DNA of 64,000 nt, taken from NCBI RefSeq assembly GCF_008728855.1, contig NZ_CP042906.1, positions 1,426,001-1,490,000 of the forward strand, in the 5' to 3' direction. The first letter of the stretch is position 1, and each line of letters begins with the position of its first letter. The notes under the pieces were generated by a model. It did no database searches. It saw only the letters and a program-made list of their open reading frames with translations, and was not told the DNA's origin. The stretch comes from Hypericibacter terrae (GTDB lineage Bacteria > Pseudomonadota > Alphaproteobacteria > Dongiales > Dongiaceae). Shown here in pieces: positions 1 through 10,136 of the stretch. Made by a program: the position numbers and the translations under genes.

Positions 1-281
1 ATGAACGAAGACTCCAGAATCGTCCAGAACGTCCTCGACTTCGCCGGCAGACCGTCGATCCGGATCGTCCGCTTGCCGTAGAACTCCACGAAGAAATCAT
101 TGGTGGGATTACGGAGCCCGGGCGCCGTCTCGGCGATGGCAACATCGAGTTCGTGGTTGATAGAGACCAGCTGTTGCGCAGAGAGTGCGTTCGTCACGAT
201 CGCCGCGCCGTCGCGACGCAATACCACGGCCATATCTTTGGCGGAGGTCGAGGAATCGATCCGCTCCAACTCATTTTTCAT
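1..281 (-). CDS. Phytanoyl-CoA dioxygenase (PhyH)-like protein, N-terminal part only
   Basis: The open frame starts at an ATG (279-281) preceded by a good GGAGG ribosome site and runs off the left edge, so only about 93 residues are visible and the iron-binding HxD...H motif is not included. The visible part has the usual PhyH opening: a helix, then a segment reading RRDGAAIVTNALS, then a helix ending HELD and an FFVEFYGKRT segment. PhyH enzymes are Fe(II)/2-oxoglutarate oxygenases; the substrate cannot be guessed here. Family assignment rests on pattern only. Confidence 0.55.
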   Translation of the reverse strand, partial: MKNELERIDSSTSAKDMAVVLRRDGAAIVTNALSAQQLVSINHELDVAIAETAPGLRNPTNDFFVEFYGKRTIRIDGLPAKSRTFWTILESSF

Positions 282-899
282 GCCGTCCTCCCCCGTCTTC
301 GATTGGCCCCAATACGCGCAATCCATGGTCCCCTGAGACTGCGACCACCCTGATCCTCGCGTGCTTTACGCGAACCAGCAACAGGCGTGAGCATCGCATA
401 GCGGTTCCTCGCGCGCGGGGGTGCCTGTGGAAGGTCGCCTTCATCGACACGCGCCAGGACTAGTTAATTCGCCAGGGCTTTGAAAAGAATCAAATCCGCT
501 GACGCAATCGAACGCTGGCTTGAATCCCGCAAATACCGTGTGCCCATTGTGCAGAGATGATACTGCCCGCTGCAAAGGTCTGCCCGTTCTGCGGACGCGA
601 TAGGACCTCCAGCAACGCCGCGCCGATCCAATCGACGGGCGACATCAAGAAGGTAGGGCGCAATCCAGCTGTCGCTTTGGCGAAGCCCGGACTGTGCAGA
701 GGTGCCGTCTCGACATCCGGGGCGCCCTCGTACCCTCGCCGTCCTCGACGCTGTGCACCCCTTATTTTGGCTTTCAGAATAGAGCCGAGTGGGGCTCGAA
801 AGAGGCGCATGGTGTTATCCATGCGTTACCCCGTGACGGGTTTTGGGACCGGTCAGCTCAATAACGGCTTGGATTTACGTGCAGATATTCATCGGGAAA
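282..899. other. Intergenic stretch without a supported gene
   Basis: About 620 bases lie between the PhyH-like gene and tRNA-Pro. Open frames exist on both strands, but they give low-complexity Arg/Pro/Ala translations without a recognisable family or convincing ribosome site. One short frame begins with a CPFCGRD pair that resembles a zinc ribbon, but nothing after it looks like a protein. It may hold gene debris. Confidence 0.5.
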
Positions 900-976
900 T
901 GGTCGGAGTGAGAGGATTCGAACCTCCGGCCCCTGCGTCCCGAACACAGTGCTCTACCAGGCTGAGCTACACTCCG
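900..976 (-). tRNA. tRNA-Pro (anticodon CGG)
   Basis: Reading the minus strand from 976 gives a complete 77-nt cloverleaf. The acceptor stem is CGGAGTG/CACTCCG, and the D arm contains AGCTCAG...GGTAGAGC. The anticodon stem CTGTG/CGCAG closes the loop TTCGGGA (anticodon CGG), and the T arm is GGAGG-TTCGAAT-CCTCT. The 3' CCA is encoded (900-902 as TGG on the plus strand). It reads the proline codon CCG, common in this GC-rich genome. Confidence 0.97.
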
Positions 977-1080
977 ATGGGCGGGGCGGGTTATAGCCGC
1001 TGGGCGGCCGGCCCGCAAGGGTCGGAAAAGCGATTTCGCCGCCAGGGGTTAGGTATCGGCGGTCGGTGCCGGTGGGCGGC

Positions 1081-2103
1081 CTAGTAGGCCCGTTCGATGC
1101 AGAAATCGACCACCTCGAGCAGCGCGTGCTTCTCCTCGCAATCGGGGAAGATGCCGAGCGCGTCGCGGGCGATGGCGCCGTAATGGGCCGCGCGGGCGAC
1201 CGTGTCGCGCAGCGCGCCATGGCGCTCCATGAGCTCGATCCCGTGGGCCAGATCGCTCTCGTCCTGCTTGAGTTCCTCCAGCGTGCGCCGCCAGAAGGCG
1301 CGCTCCTCGGTGCCGCCGCGCCGGTAAGCCAGCACCACCGGCAGCGTGATCTTGCCCTCGCGGAAATCGTCGCCAACCGTCTTGCCCAGCTCCGACTGCC
1401 GCGCCGAATAATCGAGCATGTCGTCGATCAGCTGGAAGGCGATGCCGAGATTGAGGCCGTAGCTTTCGAGCGCCTCCTCCTCGACCTTGGGCCGGTCCGC
1501 CACCACCGCGCCGACGCGGCAGGCGGCCGCGAACAGGGCCGCCGTCTTGCAGCGGATGACCTCGAGATAGGCCTGCTCGCTGGTTTCGGTGTCGTTGCTG
1601 GTGACGAGCTGCAGCACCTCGCCTTCGGCGATCACGGCCGAGGCGGAAGAGAGGATGTCGAGCACCTTGAGCGAGCCGTCGGCCACCATGAGCTGGAAGG
1701 CGCGGCTGAAGAGGAAGTCGCCCACCAGCACCGAGGCCTTGTTGCCCCAGACCGCGTTGGCGGTGGCAAGCCCGCGCCGCAGATCGCTGTCGTCGACCAC
1801 GTCGTCATGGAGCAGGGTCGCGGTGTGGATGAATTCAACGGTCGCGGCCAGCGCCTTGTGGCGGTCGCCGCGATAATTGCAGAGCCGCGCCGCGGTCAGG
1901 GTGAGGAGGGGGCGCAGCCGCTTGCCGCCGGCGGCGATGATGTGGCCGGCCAGCTGCGGGATCAGTGCCACCGGACTCTGCATATGGCGCAGGATCAGGG
2001 CGTTGACGGCGGTCAGGTCGTCGCCCGTCAGCCGCTGCAGCGCCTCGAGCGAGGGCTTGCGCGACTTGCTGCGCTCCTCATCCAGATTGACGACGATCGC
2101 CAT
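1081..2103 (-). CDS. ispB: Long-chain polyprenyl diphosphate synthase (octaprenyl type)
   Basis: This 340-residue protein adds isopentenyl units to farnesyl diphosphate to make the ubiquinone side chain in the cytoplasm. Both aspartate-rich motifs are present: LLHDDVVDDSDLRRG at about residue 95 (first DDxxD, metal and allylic substrate) and QLIDDMLDY at about 225 (second). The GGKRLRPLL segment upstream of the first motif binds the diphosphate. The frame is open further upstream, but the ATG at 2103 matches the usual IspB start (MAIVVNLD). Chain length (8 or 10 units) cannot be read from sequence. It is transcribed away from the DUF2007/methyltransferase pair. Confidence 0.92.
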   Translation of the reverse strand: MAIVVNLDEERSKSRKPSLEALQRLTGDDLTAVNALILRHMQSPVALIPQLAGHIIAAGGKRLRPLLTLTAARLCNYRGDRHKALAATVEFIHTATLLHDDVVDDSDLRRGLATANAVWGNKASVLVGDFLFSRAFQLMVADGSLKVLDILSSASAVIAEGEVLQLVTSNDTETSEQAYLEVIRCKTAALFAAACRVGAVVADRPKVEEEALESYGLNLGIAFQLIDDMLDYSARQSELGKTVGDDFREGKITLPVVLAYRRGGTEERAFWRRTLEELKQDESDLAHGIELMERHGALRDTVARAAHYGAIARDALGIFPDCEEKHALLEVVDFCIERAY

Positions 2104-2369
2104 GATTGCCTTCCCGTGCGGACCCCCGACCGTTGCCGGCCGAACCCCACGCACCCCCGTCTGATGACACAACCGGGGCCTCGCGGGCCGGCCTTCCGGA
2201 CCGGTCGCGCTTGACCCTCGAACCCCGCAGGGCGAGCATAGGGGGGGTATAGCCCGGGTCAAGGCGCGTTGCCAGCGGGCGCGATGACGCAAAGACCCGG
2301 TCCTCACTGACATTTCCAGGCGAATCCGGAGGTTTCCGGGCCTCGACAGCGGAGAAGGGGCACCCCTTT

Positions 2370-2582
2370 TTGCGGGAACTCACGCGCAGCAACGATCCGG
2401 TCTGGCTGAGCTGGCTCACGAGCCTGCTGGCCGATGCCGGCATCCCGTCCCATCTGCTCGATACCCATATGAGCCTGCTCGAAGGCTCGATCGCGGCCAT
2501 TCCCCGACGCGTGATGGTGGCGGATGAGGATTTCGACGAAGCCCGACGCCTGATGGAAGCCGGCAAGGACGCCGTCTCATGA
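2370..2582 (+). CDS. DUF2007 domain protein
   Basis: This 70-residue protein follows the DUF2007 pattern: an N-terminal MRELTRSNDPV strand, then SLLADAGIP, a DTHMSLLEGSI loop and an RRVMVADEDFDEARRLM helix. The family is often labelled putative signal-transducing, with no established reaction. The start is TTG at 2370 behind a GGAGAAGGGG ribosome site. Its TGA overlaps the ATG of the next gene (ATGA), so the two are translationally coupled; this DUF2007-methyltransferase pairing is common in alphaproteobacteria. Confidence 0.85.
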   Translation: MRELTRSNDPVWLSWLTSLLADAGIPSHLLDTHMSLLEGSIAAIPRRVMVADEDFDEARRLMEAGKDAVS

Positions 2583-3355
2583 CGACGGCGAAGCCCGAGG
2601 ACGCTGTCGCCCCCAACCCGGAGGGCCTGCGCGAGGACCGGATCCTGGGCGGACGGGTACGGCTGCTGCAGCCGGTCGAGGGCTATCGCGTCGCGATCGA
2701 TCCGGTGTTTCTCGCGGCCTCCGTGCCGGCGATGCCGACGGACCTGGTGCTGGAGCTGGGCGCGGGTGTCGGTGCGGCGGCGCTTTGTCTCGCGACGCGC
2801 GAGCCCAGCCTGCGCGTGATGGGCATCGAGATCGACCGCGAGGCGGCACGGATCGCCATGCGCAATGTCGATCTCAACGGCATGAAGGGCCGCGTCGATA
2901 TCATGGTGGGCGATCTGCTGCGGCTGCCGCCGCGCCTGGCCCCGGCCACCTTCCATCATGTGATGATGAACCCGCCCTTCATGCCGGCGGGAGCGGCGAC
3001 GCCGTCTCCGCAGGCCGACAAGGCGCGCTCGAATGTCGAGGGCGAGGCCCAGCTCGCCGACTGGCTGCGCGTCGCCCATACCATGCTGCGGCCCAAAGCC
3101 AACCTGGTGCTGATCCACCGTGCCGACCGGCTCGAGGAGATCCTGGCGGCGCTGCAGGGCCGCTTCGGCGAGATCGTGCTGTTTCCGCTCTGGCCGGGCG
3201 GCAACCGGCCGGCGGCCCGCGTGCTGGTCCGGGCCCGCAAGGGCATCCAGACGCCGACCCGGCTGGCGCCCGGCCTGGTGCTGCATGAGCCCGACGGGCG
3301 CTACACCGCAGCGGCCGAGGCGGTGCTGCGCGACGGGGCGGGGCTGATTCTGTAG
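2579..3355 (+). CDS. tRNA1(Val) (adenine-37-N6)-methyltransferase-like SAM methyltransferase
   Basis: The 258-residue protein is a class I SAM-dependent methyltransferase. The SAM-binding loop is LELGAGVGAAALCL at about residue 60, followed by the acidic GIEIDREA strand. The catalytic motif is NPPF at residues 131-134, typical of N6-adenine methyltransferases of the TrmN6/YfiC group. TrmN6 methylates A37 of a valine tRNA; the exact target here is inferred. It overlaps the DUF2007 gene by four bases. Confidence 0.85.
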   Translation: MTTAKPEDAVAPNPEGLREDRILGGRVRLLQPVEGYRVAIDPVFLAASVPAMPTDLVLELGAGVGAAALCLATREPSLRVMGIEIDREAARIAMRNVDLNGMKGRVDIMVGDLLRLPPRLAPATFHHVMMNPPFMPAGAATPSPQADKARSNVEGEAQLADWLRVAHTMLRPKANLVLIHRADRLEEILAALQGRFGEIVLFPLWPGGNRPAARVLVRARKGIQTPTRLAPGLVLHEPDGRYTAAAEAVLRDGAGLIL

Positions 3356-3366
3356 ACCCACTTCAT

Positions 3367-3469
3367 CTCCTCCCCCGACTCACGGGGGAGGATTAAGGAG
3401 GGGGCTGCTCGGTGGCAGGCAACGCGCGTTTCCCCTCCCTGACCCTCCCCCTTTCCGGGGGAGGGGACA
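3367..3469. repeat. Dispersed C/G-rich palindromic repeat (family A), paired stems
   Basis: Two hairpins (about 3369-3393 and 3444-3469) of the form CCTCCCC...GGGGAGG are separated by about 50 bases. They belong to the same family as copies near 11270, 42060, 47901, 48338, 48436 and 55150. The pair lies between the methyltransferase and the next gene and could also act as a transcription barrier. Confidence 0.7.
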
Positions 3470-3544
3470 GACACACCAGACACTCCCCGGGGCATCCGGC
3501 CCCCCGGTCTTGACCCCCGGCCCCCCGGCCTTTAAACCCCGACC

Positions 3545-3832
3545 ATGTTCTCCATGCCGGGCCTGCCCAAGATTCTGGTCCTTGTCGCCATCATCGTGGT
3601 GATCTGGCAGGCCTTCAAAATCATCGGACGGGTCCAGAAGGCGCGAATCGCGGAGGCCCAGGCGCGGGTGCGCGAGGCCAAGGCCCAGGCCCGAAACCCC
3701 CGCCAGACTCGGACCCAGGCCGCCACCAGCCGAACCGGTGTCGCGGAGACTCGGGAATGCCCGGTTTGCGGCGCTTATGTCGCACAAGGCAGCGGCGCCT
3801 GCGGCAAGCCCCGCTGCCCGTTTGGCTCCTGA
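3545..3832 (+). CDS. Small membrane-anchored zinc-ribbon protein
   Basis: This 95-residue protein of no known function has one N-terminal membrane helix (about residues 8-24, LPKILVLVAIIVVIW). A basic, Ala/Gln/Arg-rich linker with coiled-coil character follows (about 30-60). The C-terminus carries four cysteines in the order CPVCG...CGKPRCPFGS, which suits a zinc site. A second in-frame ATG lies three codons downstream and the ribosome site is weak, so the start is uncertain. It precedes glyQ on the same strand. Confidence 0.65.
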   Translation: MFSMPGLPKILVLVAIIVVIWQAFKIIGRVQKARIAEAQARVREAKAQARNPRQTRTQAATSRTGVAETRECPVCGAYVAQGSGACGKPRCPFGS

Positions 3833-3954
3833 AATCAATCTGTTCGACCGCCCTTACGGTTAACCAACCGTAACCGGCTGGCTTGACCCTGCCCGGGGGC
3901 ACCGGTAGCTTTTGCACCGCACAAAAACGTTTTCCCTCCAAGGATTCGCCCGCC

Positions 3955-4839
3955 TTGCCTGAGCGGCCACCCGCCAATCCCGAGACCTGCTTCCAGCGGC
4001 TCATCTTGAAGCTGCAGGACTATTGGGCACGTCAGGGCTGCCTGATCCTGCAGCCCTACGACATGGAGGTGGGGGCGGGCACCTTTCATTGGGCGACCAC
4101 CCTGCGCGCGCTCGGGCCCAAGCCCTGGAGCGCCGCCTATGTCCAGCCCTCGCGCCGTCCCAAGGACGGGCGCTATGGCGATAACCCCAACCGGCTGCAG
4201 CATTATTATCAGTTCCAGGTGATCCTGAAGCCGTCGCCGCCCGAGAGCCAGGCGCTCTATCTGGGCAGTTTGGCCGCACTTGGCATCGATCCCCTCGCCC
4301 ACGACATCCGTTTCGTTGAGGACGACTGGGAAAGCCCGACCCTGGGTGCCTGGGGCCTGGGCTGGGAAGTCTGGCTCGACGGGATGGAAGTCAGCCAGTT
4401 CACCTATTTCCAGCAGGTGGGCGGGATCGAGTGCGACCCCGTCTCGACCGAGCTGACCTACGGGCTCGAACGCCTCGCCATGTATGTGCAGGGCGTGGAG
4501 AGCATCTACGACCTCGACTGGAATGGCGCCGGCGTCCGCTATGAGGACGTCTACCGGCGGGCGGAGCGCGAATTCTCCGCCTTCAATTTCGAGCACGCGA
4601 CGGTGTCGGCGCTCTTCAGCCATTTCCAGGATGCCGAGAAGGAGTGCAACGCGCTGCTGGCGCTCCCCCAGCCGCTCGCGTTGCCCGCCTACGATCAATG
4701 CATGAAGGCGAGCCACCTCTTCAATCTGCTCGATGCCCGCGGGGTCATCTCGGTGACCGAGCGGCAGGCCTATATCGCGCGCGTCCGCGCGCTGGCCAAG
4801 GGCTGCTGCGAGGCCTGGCTTGCCGGAGAAGAAGGATAG
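3955..4839 (+). CDS. glyQ: Glycine--tRNA ligase alpha subunit
   Basis: GlyQ is the catalytic subunit of the bacterial alpha2beta2 glycyl-tRNA synthetase. The protein shows the family hallmarks [61 protein letters not shown] and [12 protein letters not shown] in order. The frame is open back to 3883, but the extra residues are unlike GlyQ. The TTG at 3955, ten bases after AAGGA, gives 294 residues, the usual length. It lies 216 bases before glyS. Confidence 0.95.
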   Translation: MPERPPANPETCFQRLILKLQDYWARQGCLILQPYDMEVGAGTFHWATTLRALGPKPWSAAYVQPSRRPKDGRYGDNPNRLQHYYQFQVILKPSPPESQALYLGSLAALGIDPLAHDIRFVEDDWESPTLGAWGLGWEVWLDGMEVSQFTYFQQVGGIECDPVSTELTYGLERLAMYVQGVESIYDLDWNGAGVRYEDVYRRAEREFSAFNFEHATVSALFSHFQDAEKECNALLALPQPLALPAYDQCMKASHLFNLLDARGVISVTERQAYIARVRALAKGCCEAWLAGEEG

Positions 4840-4845
4840 GATTTG

Positions 4846-5052
4846 ATGCGCCGTGCTCCCCGAATTCAAACCGTAACGACGACCGCCGCCGCTGCCGCCA
4901 GCGACGCCGAGCCTTCCAAAAGCGAGGGTGCGCGCAAGGAATCGCGCGCGCCCGACGCCAATGCCTGTGCCCAACGCTCGCGCCACGCGCTGCGATGTCT
5001 CCTGCGGATCGTGCCCACCGGGCGTCGTTCCGGATCGGGGGAGACCCTCTGA
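4846..5052 (+). CDS. Possible small ORF between glyQ and glyS
   Basis: A 68-codon frame begins with ATG at 4846, about seven bases after an AAGGATAGG sequence, and ends with TGA three bases before the glyS ATG. It therefore fills the glyQ-glyS gap and could couple translation. The product would be Ala/Ser/Arg-rich with no recognised domain. GC-rich spacers often stay open by chance, so it may not be a gene. Confidence 0.28.
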   Translation: MRRAPRIQTVTTTAAAAASDAEPSKSEGARKESRAPDANACAQRSRHALRCLLRIVPTGRRSGSGETL

Positions 5053-5055
5053 ACC

Positions 5056-7143
5056 ATGGCCGAGCTGCTTCTCGAGCTGTTCTCCGAAGAGATCCCCGCG
5101 CGCATGCAGGCGCGCGCGGCCGAGGAGCTGAAGCGGCTCGTCACCGAGAAGCTCAAGGCCGCCGGCCTCGCCTTCGCCAAGGCCGAGAGCTATGTCACGC
5201 CGCGCCGCCTGGCGCTGGGCGTGCATGACCTGCCGACCCAGCAGCCCGATATCAGCGAAGAGAAGAAGGGCCCGCGCGTCGGCTCGCCCGACCAGGCCGT
5301 CCAGGGATTCCTGAAGTCCGCGGGCCTCGCCAGCCTCGATCAGTGCGAGCAGCGCGACACCGGCAAAGGCATCTTCTGGTTCGCCGTCTCGAAGAAGACC
5401 GGTGGGCCCACCGCCGCGATGCTCCCCGCCTTGCTGTCGGAAGCTGTCGCGGCCCTCTCCTGGCCCAAATCGATGCGCTTCGCCAGCCAGAGCTTCCGCT
5501 GGGTGCGGCCGCTCCATGCCATCACCGCGATGTTCGACGGCAAGCCGCTCAAGGGCAGATTCGACCTGGGCGGCGCGGTGCTGAATTTCGGCGACGAGAG
5601 CCGCGGCCATCGCTTCCTGTCGCCGGGCGCCTTCCCGGTCGACGCGATGGCGGACTACAAGCACCGCCTCAAGGAACATTACGTCATCCTCGACCCGTCA
5701 GAGCGCCGCGCCGAGATCCTGCGCCAGGCCGAGGCGAAGGCCGGCGAGGTCCAGTTGAAGCTCCGCCATGACGAAGGCCTGCTCGACGAGGTGACGGGGC
5801 TGGTCGAATGGCCGGTCGTGCTGATGGGCCGCATCGACGAGGCCTTCATGAGCCTGCCGCCGGAGGTGCTGACCGGCTCGATGCGGGCGCACCAGAAATA
5901 TTTCGCGGTGACCGAAGGCAGCGGCAAGCTGGCGCCGCGCTTCCTCGTCGTCTCCAACATGGAGACGAAGGACAAGGGTGCGGCCATCGTCGCCGGCAAC
6001 GAGCGCGTGCTGCGCGCGCGGCTCTCGGACGCGCAGTTCTTCTGGGATCAGGACCGGAAGGTCCGGCTCGAGGAGCGGCTGCCGGCGCTGAAGGATATCG
6101 TGTTCCACGCCAAACTCGGCACCGTCGCCGAGAAGATGGCGCGGGTGAAGACGCTGGCGCTCGAGCTGGCGAAATCGATCCCCGGCGCCGATCCCGCGAA
6201 GGTGGCGCGCGCCGCCGAGCTCGCCAAGGCCGATCTGGTCACCGGCATGGTCGGCGAGTTTCCGGAACTCCAGGGCGTGATGGGCCGTTATTACGCGCTG
6301 GCGCAGGGCGAGGCGCCCGAGGTGGCGCATGCCATCGCCGAGCACTATTCGCCGCTCGGCCCCAACGATGCCTGTCCGACGGCGCCCGTCTCGGTCGCGG
6401 TGGCGCTCGCCGACAAGATCGACATTCTCGTGGGCTTCTTCGCGATCGACGAGAAGCCGACGGGCTCGAAGGATCCTTTCGCGCTGCGCCGTGCGGCGTT
6501 GGGTGCCATCCGCCTTATCATCGAGAACAAGCTCAGAATTTCTTTGCGGGCAGCCTTCAAGAAAGCGAATTCCCAACTGGACTATCAGCAAGCCGGTAGC
6601 ACTGGGAAATTTGATTCCGAGGAGTTGCTTACATTCTTCGCTGACCGTCTCAAGGTCGCGCTGAAAGAGAAGGGTGCGCGGCATGACCTGATCGCCGCAG
6701 TGTTTGCGCTGGGCGGCGACGACGATCTGGTGCGCCTGTTGGCGCGGGTCGAAGCCCTGGCCAAGTTCCTTGCGACCGAGGACGGTGCGCATCTGCTGAC
6801 GGCGCAGAAGCGCGCAGCCAACATCCTGCGCATCGAGGAGAAGAAGGACGGCAAGTCCTATGAGGGGGGGGCCGATCCGGAGCTCTTCAAGGAGGCGGCG
6901 GAGAAGGCTCTGGGACAGGCCCTCGGGGCCGCGGCCGATCGCGCCCAGCAGGCTGTGGCAAAAGAGGATTTTACGGGAGCGATGGCCGCCATGTCGTCGT
7001 TACGCAGTCCTGTGGACGCTTTTTTTGACACGGTGACGGTCAATGATGCGAATCCGGATTTGCGGGCGAATCGGCTAAGATTGCTGTCGCGGATCCGCGC
7101 GACCCTGGGGCTGGTTGCGGATTTCTCCAAGATCGAAGGCTGA
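5056..7143 (+). CDS. glyS: Glycine--tRNA ligase beta subunit
   Basis: The beta subunit (695 residues) binds tRNA-Gly and is needed with GlyQ for charging. It opens with the typical [15 protein letters not shown] and contains [60 protein letters not shown] and [16 protein letters not shown], all standard for GlyS. A C-terminal DALR-like anticodon-binding region follows, with [23 protein letters not shown] cut here to its recognisable core NPDLRANRL. ppdK begins six bases after the stop, so glyQ, glyS and ppdK probably form one operon. Confidence 0.96.
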   Translation: MAELLLELFSEEIPARMQARAAEELKRLVTEKLKAAGLAFAKAESYVTPRRLALGVHDLPTQQPDISEEKKGPRVGSPDQAVQGFLKSAGLASLDQCEQRDTGKGIFWFAVSKKTGGPTAAMLPALLSEAVAALSWPKSMRFASQSFRWVRPLHAITAMFDGKPLKGRFDLGGAVLNFGDESRGHRFLSPGAFPVDAMADYKHRLKEHYVILDPSERRAEILRQAEAKAGEVQLKLRHDEGLLDEVTGLVEWPVVLMGRIDEAFMSLPPEVLTGSMRAHQKYFAVTEGSGKLAPRFLVVSNMETKDKGAAIVAGNERVLRARLSDAQFFWDQDRKVRLEERLPALKDIVFHAKLGTVAEKMARVKTLALELAKSIPGADPAKVARAAELAKADLVTGMVGEFPELQGVMGRYYALAQGEAPEVAHAIAEHYSPLGPNDACPTAPVSVAVALADKIDILVGFFAIDEKPTGSKDPFALRRAALGAIRLIIENKLRISLRAAFKKANSQLDYQQAGSTGKFDSEELLTFFADRLKVALKEKGARHDLIAAVFALGGDDDLVRLLARVEALAKFLATEDGAHLLTAQKRAANILRIEEKKDGKSYEGGADPELFKEAAEKALGQALGAAADRAQQAVAKEDFTGAMAAMSSLRSPVDAFFDTVTVNDANPDLRANRLRLLSRIRATLGLVADFSKIEG

Positions 7144-7148
7144 GAACC

Positions 7149-9869
7149 ATGGCGCAGGCGAAAGTGGCGAAGGGCAAGCAACCCCAATCCGAAAACGCCA
7201 AATGGGTCTATCGCTTCGGCGCCGGCAAGGCCGAGGGTCGCGCCGAGATGCGCAACCTGCTGGGCGGCAAGGGCGCCAATCTGGCCGAGATGTCGAGCCT
7301 GGGCTTGCCGGTGCCGCCGGGCTTCACCATCACCACCGAGGTCTGCACTTATTATTATGCCAACGGCCAGAGCTATCCGGCCGGGCTCGAGAAGGATGTC
7401 GAAGAGGCGCTTGCCGGCATCGAGGCCATGGTCGGCGCCAAATTCGGCGACGAGACCAACCCGCTGCTGGTGTCGGTGCGCTCCGGTGCCCGCGTCTCGA
7501 TGCCGGGCATGATGGACACGGTCCTCAATCTCGGCCTCAACGACACCACCGTCGAAAGCCTCGCGAAGCATGTCGGCGACGCGCGCTTTGCCTATGACAG
7601 CTATCGCCGCTTCATCCAGATGTTCGGCAATGTGGTGCTGGGCGTCGAGCATCATCATTTCGAAGAGATCATCGAGCTCGAGAAGGAGGATCGCGGCCTC
7701 TCGCTCGATACCGAGCTGATGCCAGAAGCCCTGCAGAAGATCATCGCGGGCTACAAGGCCAAGGTCCAGTCCGAGACCGGCAAGCCCTTCCCGCAGGATC
7801 CCAAGGCCCAGCTCTGGGCCGCGATCGGCGCGGTCTTCGGCAGCTGGCATACGCAGCGCGCCGTCACCTATCGCCGCCTGCATTCGATCCCCGAGGATTG
7901 GGGCACGGCCGTCAACATCCAGGCCATGGTGTTCGGCAATATGGGCGAGGACTGCGCCACCGGCGTCGCCTTCACCCGCAATCCCTCCACCGGCGAGAAC
8001 GCCTTCTATGGCGAGTATCTCGTCAATGCGCAGGGCGAGGATGTCGTGGCCGGCATCCGCACGCCGCAGCATCTGACGATCGCGGGCAAGAAGGCCAATC
8101 GCTCGACCCTGCCGGCGATGGAAGAGGTGATGCCGAAGCTGTTCGCCGAGCTCGACCAGGTGCGCCACAAGCTCGAGGCGCATTACCGCGACATGCAGGA
8201 CATCGAGTTCACGGTCCAGCGCGGCAAGCTCTATATGCTGCAGACCCGCAGCGGCAAGCGTACGGCGGCGGCGGCGCTCAAGGTCGCGGTCGACATGGTC
8301 AAGGAAGGGGTCATCGACCAGAACGAGGCGATCCGGCGCATCGATCCGGCTTCGCTCGACCAGCTCCTCCATCCGATGCTCGATCCCAAGGCCCCGCGCA
8401 AGGTGATCTCGCGCGGACTGCCGGCTTCGCCGGGGGCTGCGGGCGGCCATGCCGTGTTCACGGCCGACGAGGCCGAGGACCGCGCCTCCAAGGGCGACAA
8501 GGTGATCCTGGTCCGGGCCGAGACCAGCCCGGAGGACATCCATGGCATGCATGCGGCCGTCGGCATCCTGACCACCCGTGGCGGCATGACCAGCCATGCG
8601 GCGGTGGTGGCGCGCGGCATGGGCCGGCCTTGCGTCTCCGGCGCCGGCGATCTGCGGATCGACGCCCATGCCCGCACCATGAAGGTGCGCGACGTGGTGG
8701 TGCGCGACGGCGACATGATCACCATCGACGGCGGCACCGGCGAGGTGATGCTGGGCGAGGTGCCCACGATCCAGCCCGAGCTCTCCGGCGATTTCGCGAC
8801 GCTGATGGGCTGGGCGGATTCGATCCGCAAGCTCAAGGTGCGCACCAATGCCGAGACGCCGCTCGACGCGCGCACCGCGCGGCGCTTCGGGGCGGAAGGC
8901 ATCGGCCTCTGCCGCACCGAGCATATGTTCTTCGACGGCACCCGTATCGTCGCCATGCGCGAGATGATCCTGGCCGACGACGAGGCCGGAAGGCGCAAGG
9001 CGCTGGCGCGCATCCTGCCGATGCAGCGGGCCGATTTCGTCGAGCTGTTCCAGATCATGAAGGGCTTGCCGGTGACGATCCGCCTGCTGGATCCGCCGCT
9101 GCACGAGTTCCTGCCCCACACCGATGCCGAGATGGCCGAGGTCGCCGCGGCGGCCGGCATCGAGCTCGAAGGGGTTCGTCACCGCGCGGCGATGCTGCAG
9201 GAATCGAACCCGATGCTGGGCCATCGCGGCTGCCGGCTCGGCATCACCTTCCCCGAGATCTACGAGATGCAGGCGCGCGCCATCTTCGAGGCGGCGGCGC
9301 AGGTGAAGAAGGAGACGGGCGAGACCGCGGAACCGGAAGTCATGATTCCGCTGGTCGCCATGCCCAGGGAGTTCGAGGTCCTGAAGGAGATGGTCGATCG
9401 CGTCGCGGCCGAGGTGGCCAAGGCGAGCGGCGTCACCACCGCCTATTCGGTCGGCACCATGATCGAGCTGCCGCGTGCGGCCCTGCTCGCGGGCGAGATC
9501 GCCCAGTCGGCGCAGTTCTTCAGCTTCGGCACCAACGACCTGACCCAGACCACCTACGGCCTCTCGCGCGACGACGCCGCGCGCTTCCTGCAGATCTACG
9601 AGCGCAAGGGGCTGCTGCCGCAGGATCCCTTCGTCACCATCGACCCGCATGGCGTGGGTGAGCTGGTCCGGATCGCGACCGAGCGCGGCCGCAAGACCCG
9701 CCCCGACCTCAAGCTCGGCATCTGCGGCGAGCATGGCGGCGATCCCGCCTCGATCCGCTTCTGCGCCGAGGTGGGGCTGGACTACGTCTCCTGCTCGCCC
9801 TACCGCGTGCCGATCGCCCGCCTGGCGGCGGCGCAGGCGGCCCTTACCGGCATCACCCGCGACGTCTGA
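7149..9869 (+). CDS. ppdK: Pyruvate, phosphate dikinase
   Basis: PPDK interconverts pyruvate + ATP + phosphate and PEP + AMP + PPi. The 906-residue protein has the N-terminal nucleotide-binding domain (GGKGANLAEM near residue 40). The central phosphohistidine domain carries GGMTSHAAVVARGMGRPCVSG with His about 483. The C-terminal PEP/pyruvate TIM barrel has GTNDLTQTTYG and GICGEHGGDP, with the catalytic Cys at about 859. Its length is normal. It directly follows glyS, an order seen in Rhodospirillales; the enzyme supports gluconeogenesis in organic-acid growth. Confidence 0.97.
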   Translation: MAQAKVAKGKQPQSENAKWVYRFGAGKAEGRAEMRNLLGGKGANLAEMSSLGLPVPPGFTITTEVCTYYYANGQSYPAGLEKDVEEALAGIEAMVGAKFGDETNPLLVSVRSGARVSMPGMMDTVLNLGLNDTTVESLAKHVGDARFAYDSYRRFIQMFGNVVLGVEHHHFEEIIELEKEDRGLSLDTELMPEALQKIIAGYKAKVQSETGKPFPQDPKAQLWAAIGAVFGSWHTQRAVTYRRLHSIPEDWGTAVNIQAMVFGNMGEDCATGVAFTRNPSTGENAFYGEYLVNAQGEDVVAGIRTPQHLTIAGKKANRSTLPAMEEVMPKLFAELDQVRHKLEAHYRDMQDIEFTVQRGKLYMLQTRSGKRTAAAALKVAVDMVKEGVIDQNEAIRRIDPASLDQLLHPMLDPKAPRKVISRGLPASPGAAGGHAVFTADEAEDRASKGDKVILVRAETSPEDIHGMHAAVGILTTRGGMTSHAAVVARGMGRPCVSGAGDLRIDAHARTMKVRDVVVRDGDMITIDGGTGEVMLGEVPTIQPELSGDFATLMGWADSIRKLKVRTNAETPLDARTARRFGAEGIGLCRTEHMFFDGTRIVAMREMILADDEAGRRKALARILPMQRADFVELFQIMKGLPVTIRLLDPPLHEFLPHTDAEMAEVAAAAGIELEGVRHRAAMLQESNPMLGHRGCRLGITFPEIYEMQARAIFEAAAQVKKETGETAEPEVMIPLVAMPREFEVLKEMVDRVAAEVAKASGVTTAYSVGTMIELPRAALLAGEIAQSAQFFSFGTNDLTQTTYGLSRDDAARFLQIYERKGLLPQDPFVTIDPHGVGELVRIATERGRKTRPDLKLGICGEHGGDPASIRFCAEVGLDYVSCSPYRVPIARLAAAQAALTGITRDV

Positions 9870-10136
9870 ACCGCCTGAACCGGTCGCGGGCGGGGAGCCC
9901 GGTTTGCAGCGTCCAGCCCCTGCGGCCGGCGATGATGGGCCGCGCGGTGCCACGGGCCGTTCCCGCGCAGCCGGCATTTCCAGGCGAAGATGAACGGCGC
10001 CCGCCGAAGCGTCTGTTCAAGCCGGCACAAAAGACGATAGGATTCTGCGCTCAGGTCGGATCCGGGCATGGGCGGCGCTCCCGCATCGGACCGGCGACAA
10101 CAAGAATCAAAAAGCCGTCATAGGGAGGAGTTCGTC

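Noticed and set aside
490-1084. Overlapping open frames on both strands (110 and 175 codons) left of and across tRNA-Pro
   Set aside because: The right part is the familiar false translation of a tRNA gene (VGVRGFEPPAPASRTQ), and the rest is low-complexity with no family match or ribosome site.
3835-5679. 614-codon minus-strand frame opposite glyQ/glyS
   Set aside because: Shadow of GC-rich coding sequence; the plus-strand proteins are unmistakable.
6858-9977. Long 1039-codon minus-strand frame across glyS and ppdK
   Set aside because: It is the antisense of two well-conserved genes in high-GC DNA; the translation is His/Arg/Gly-rich with no domain.
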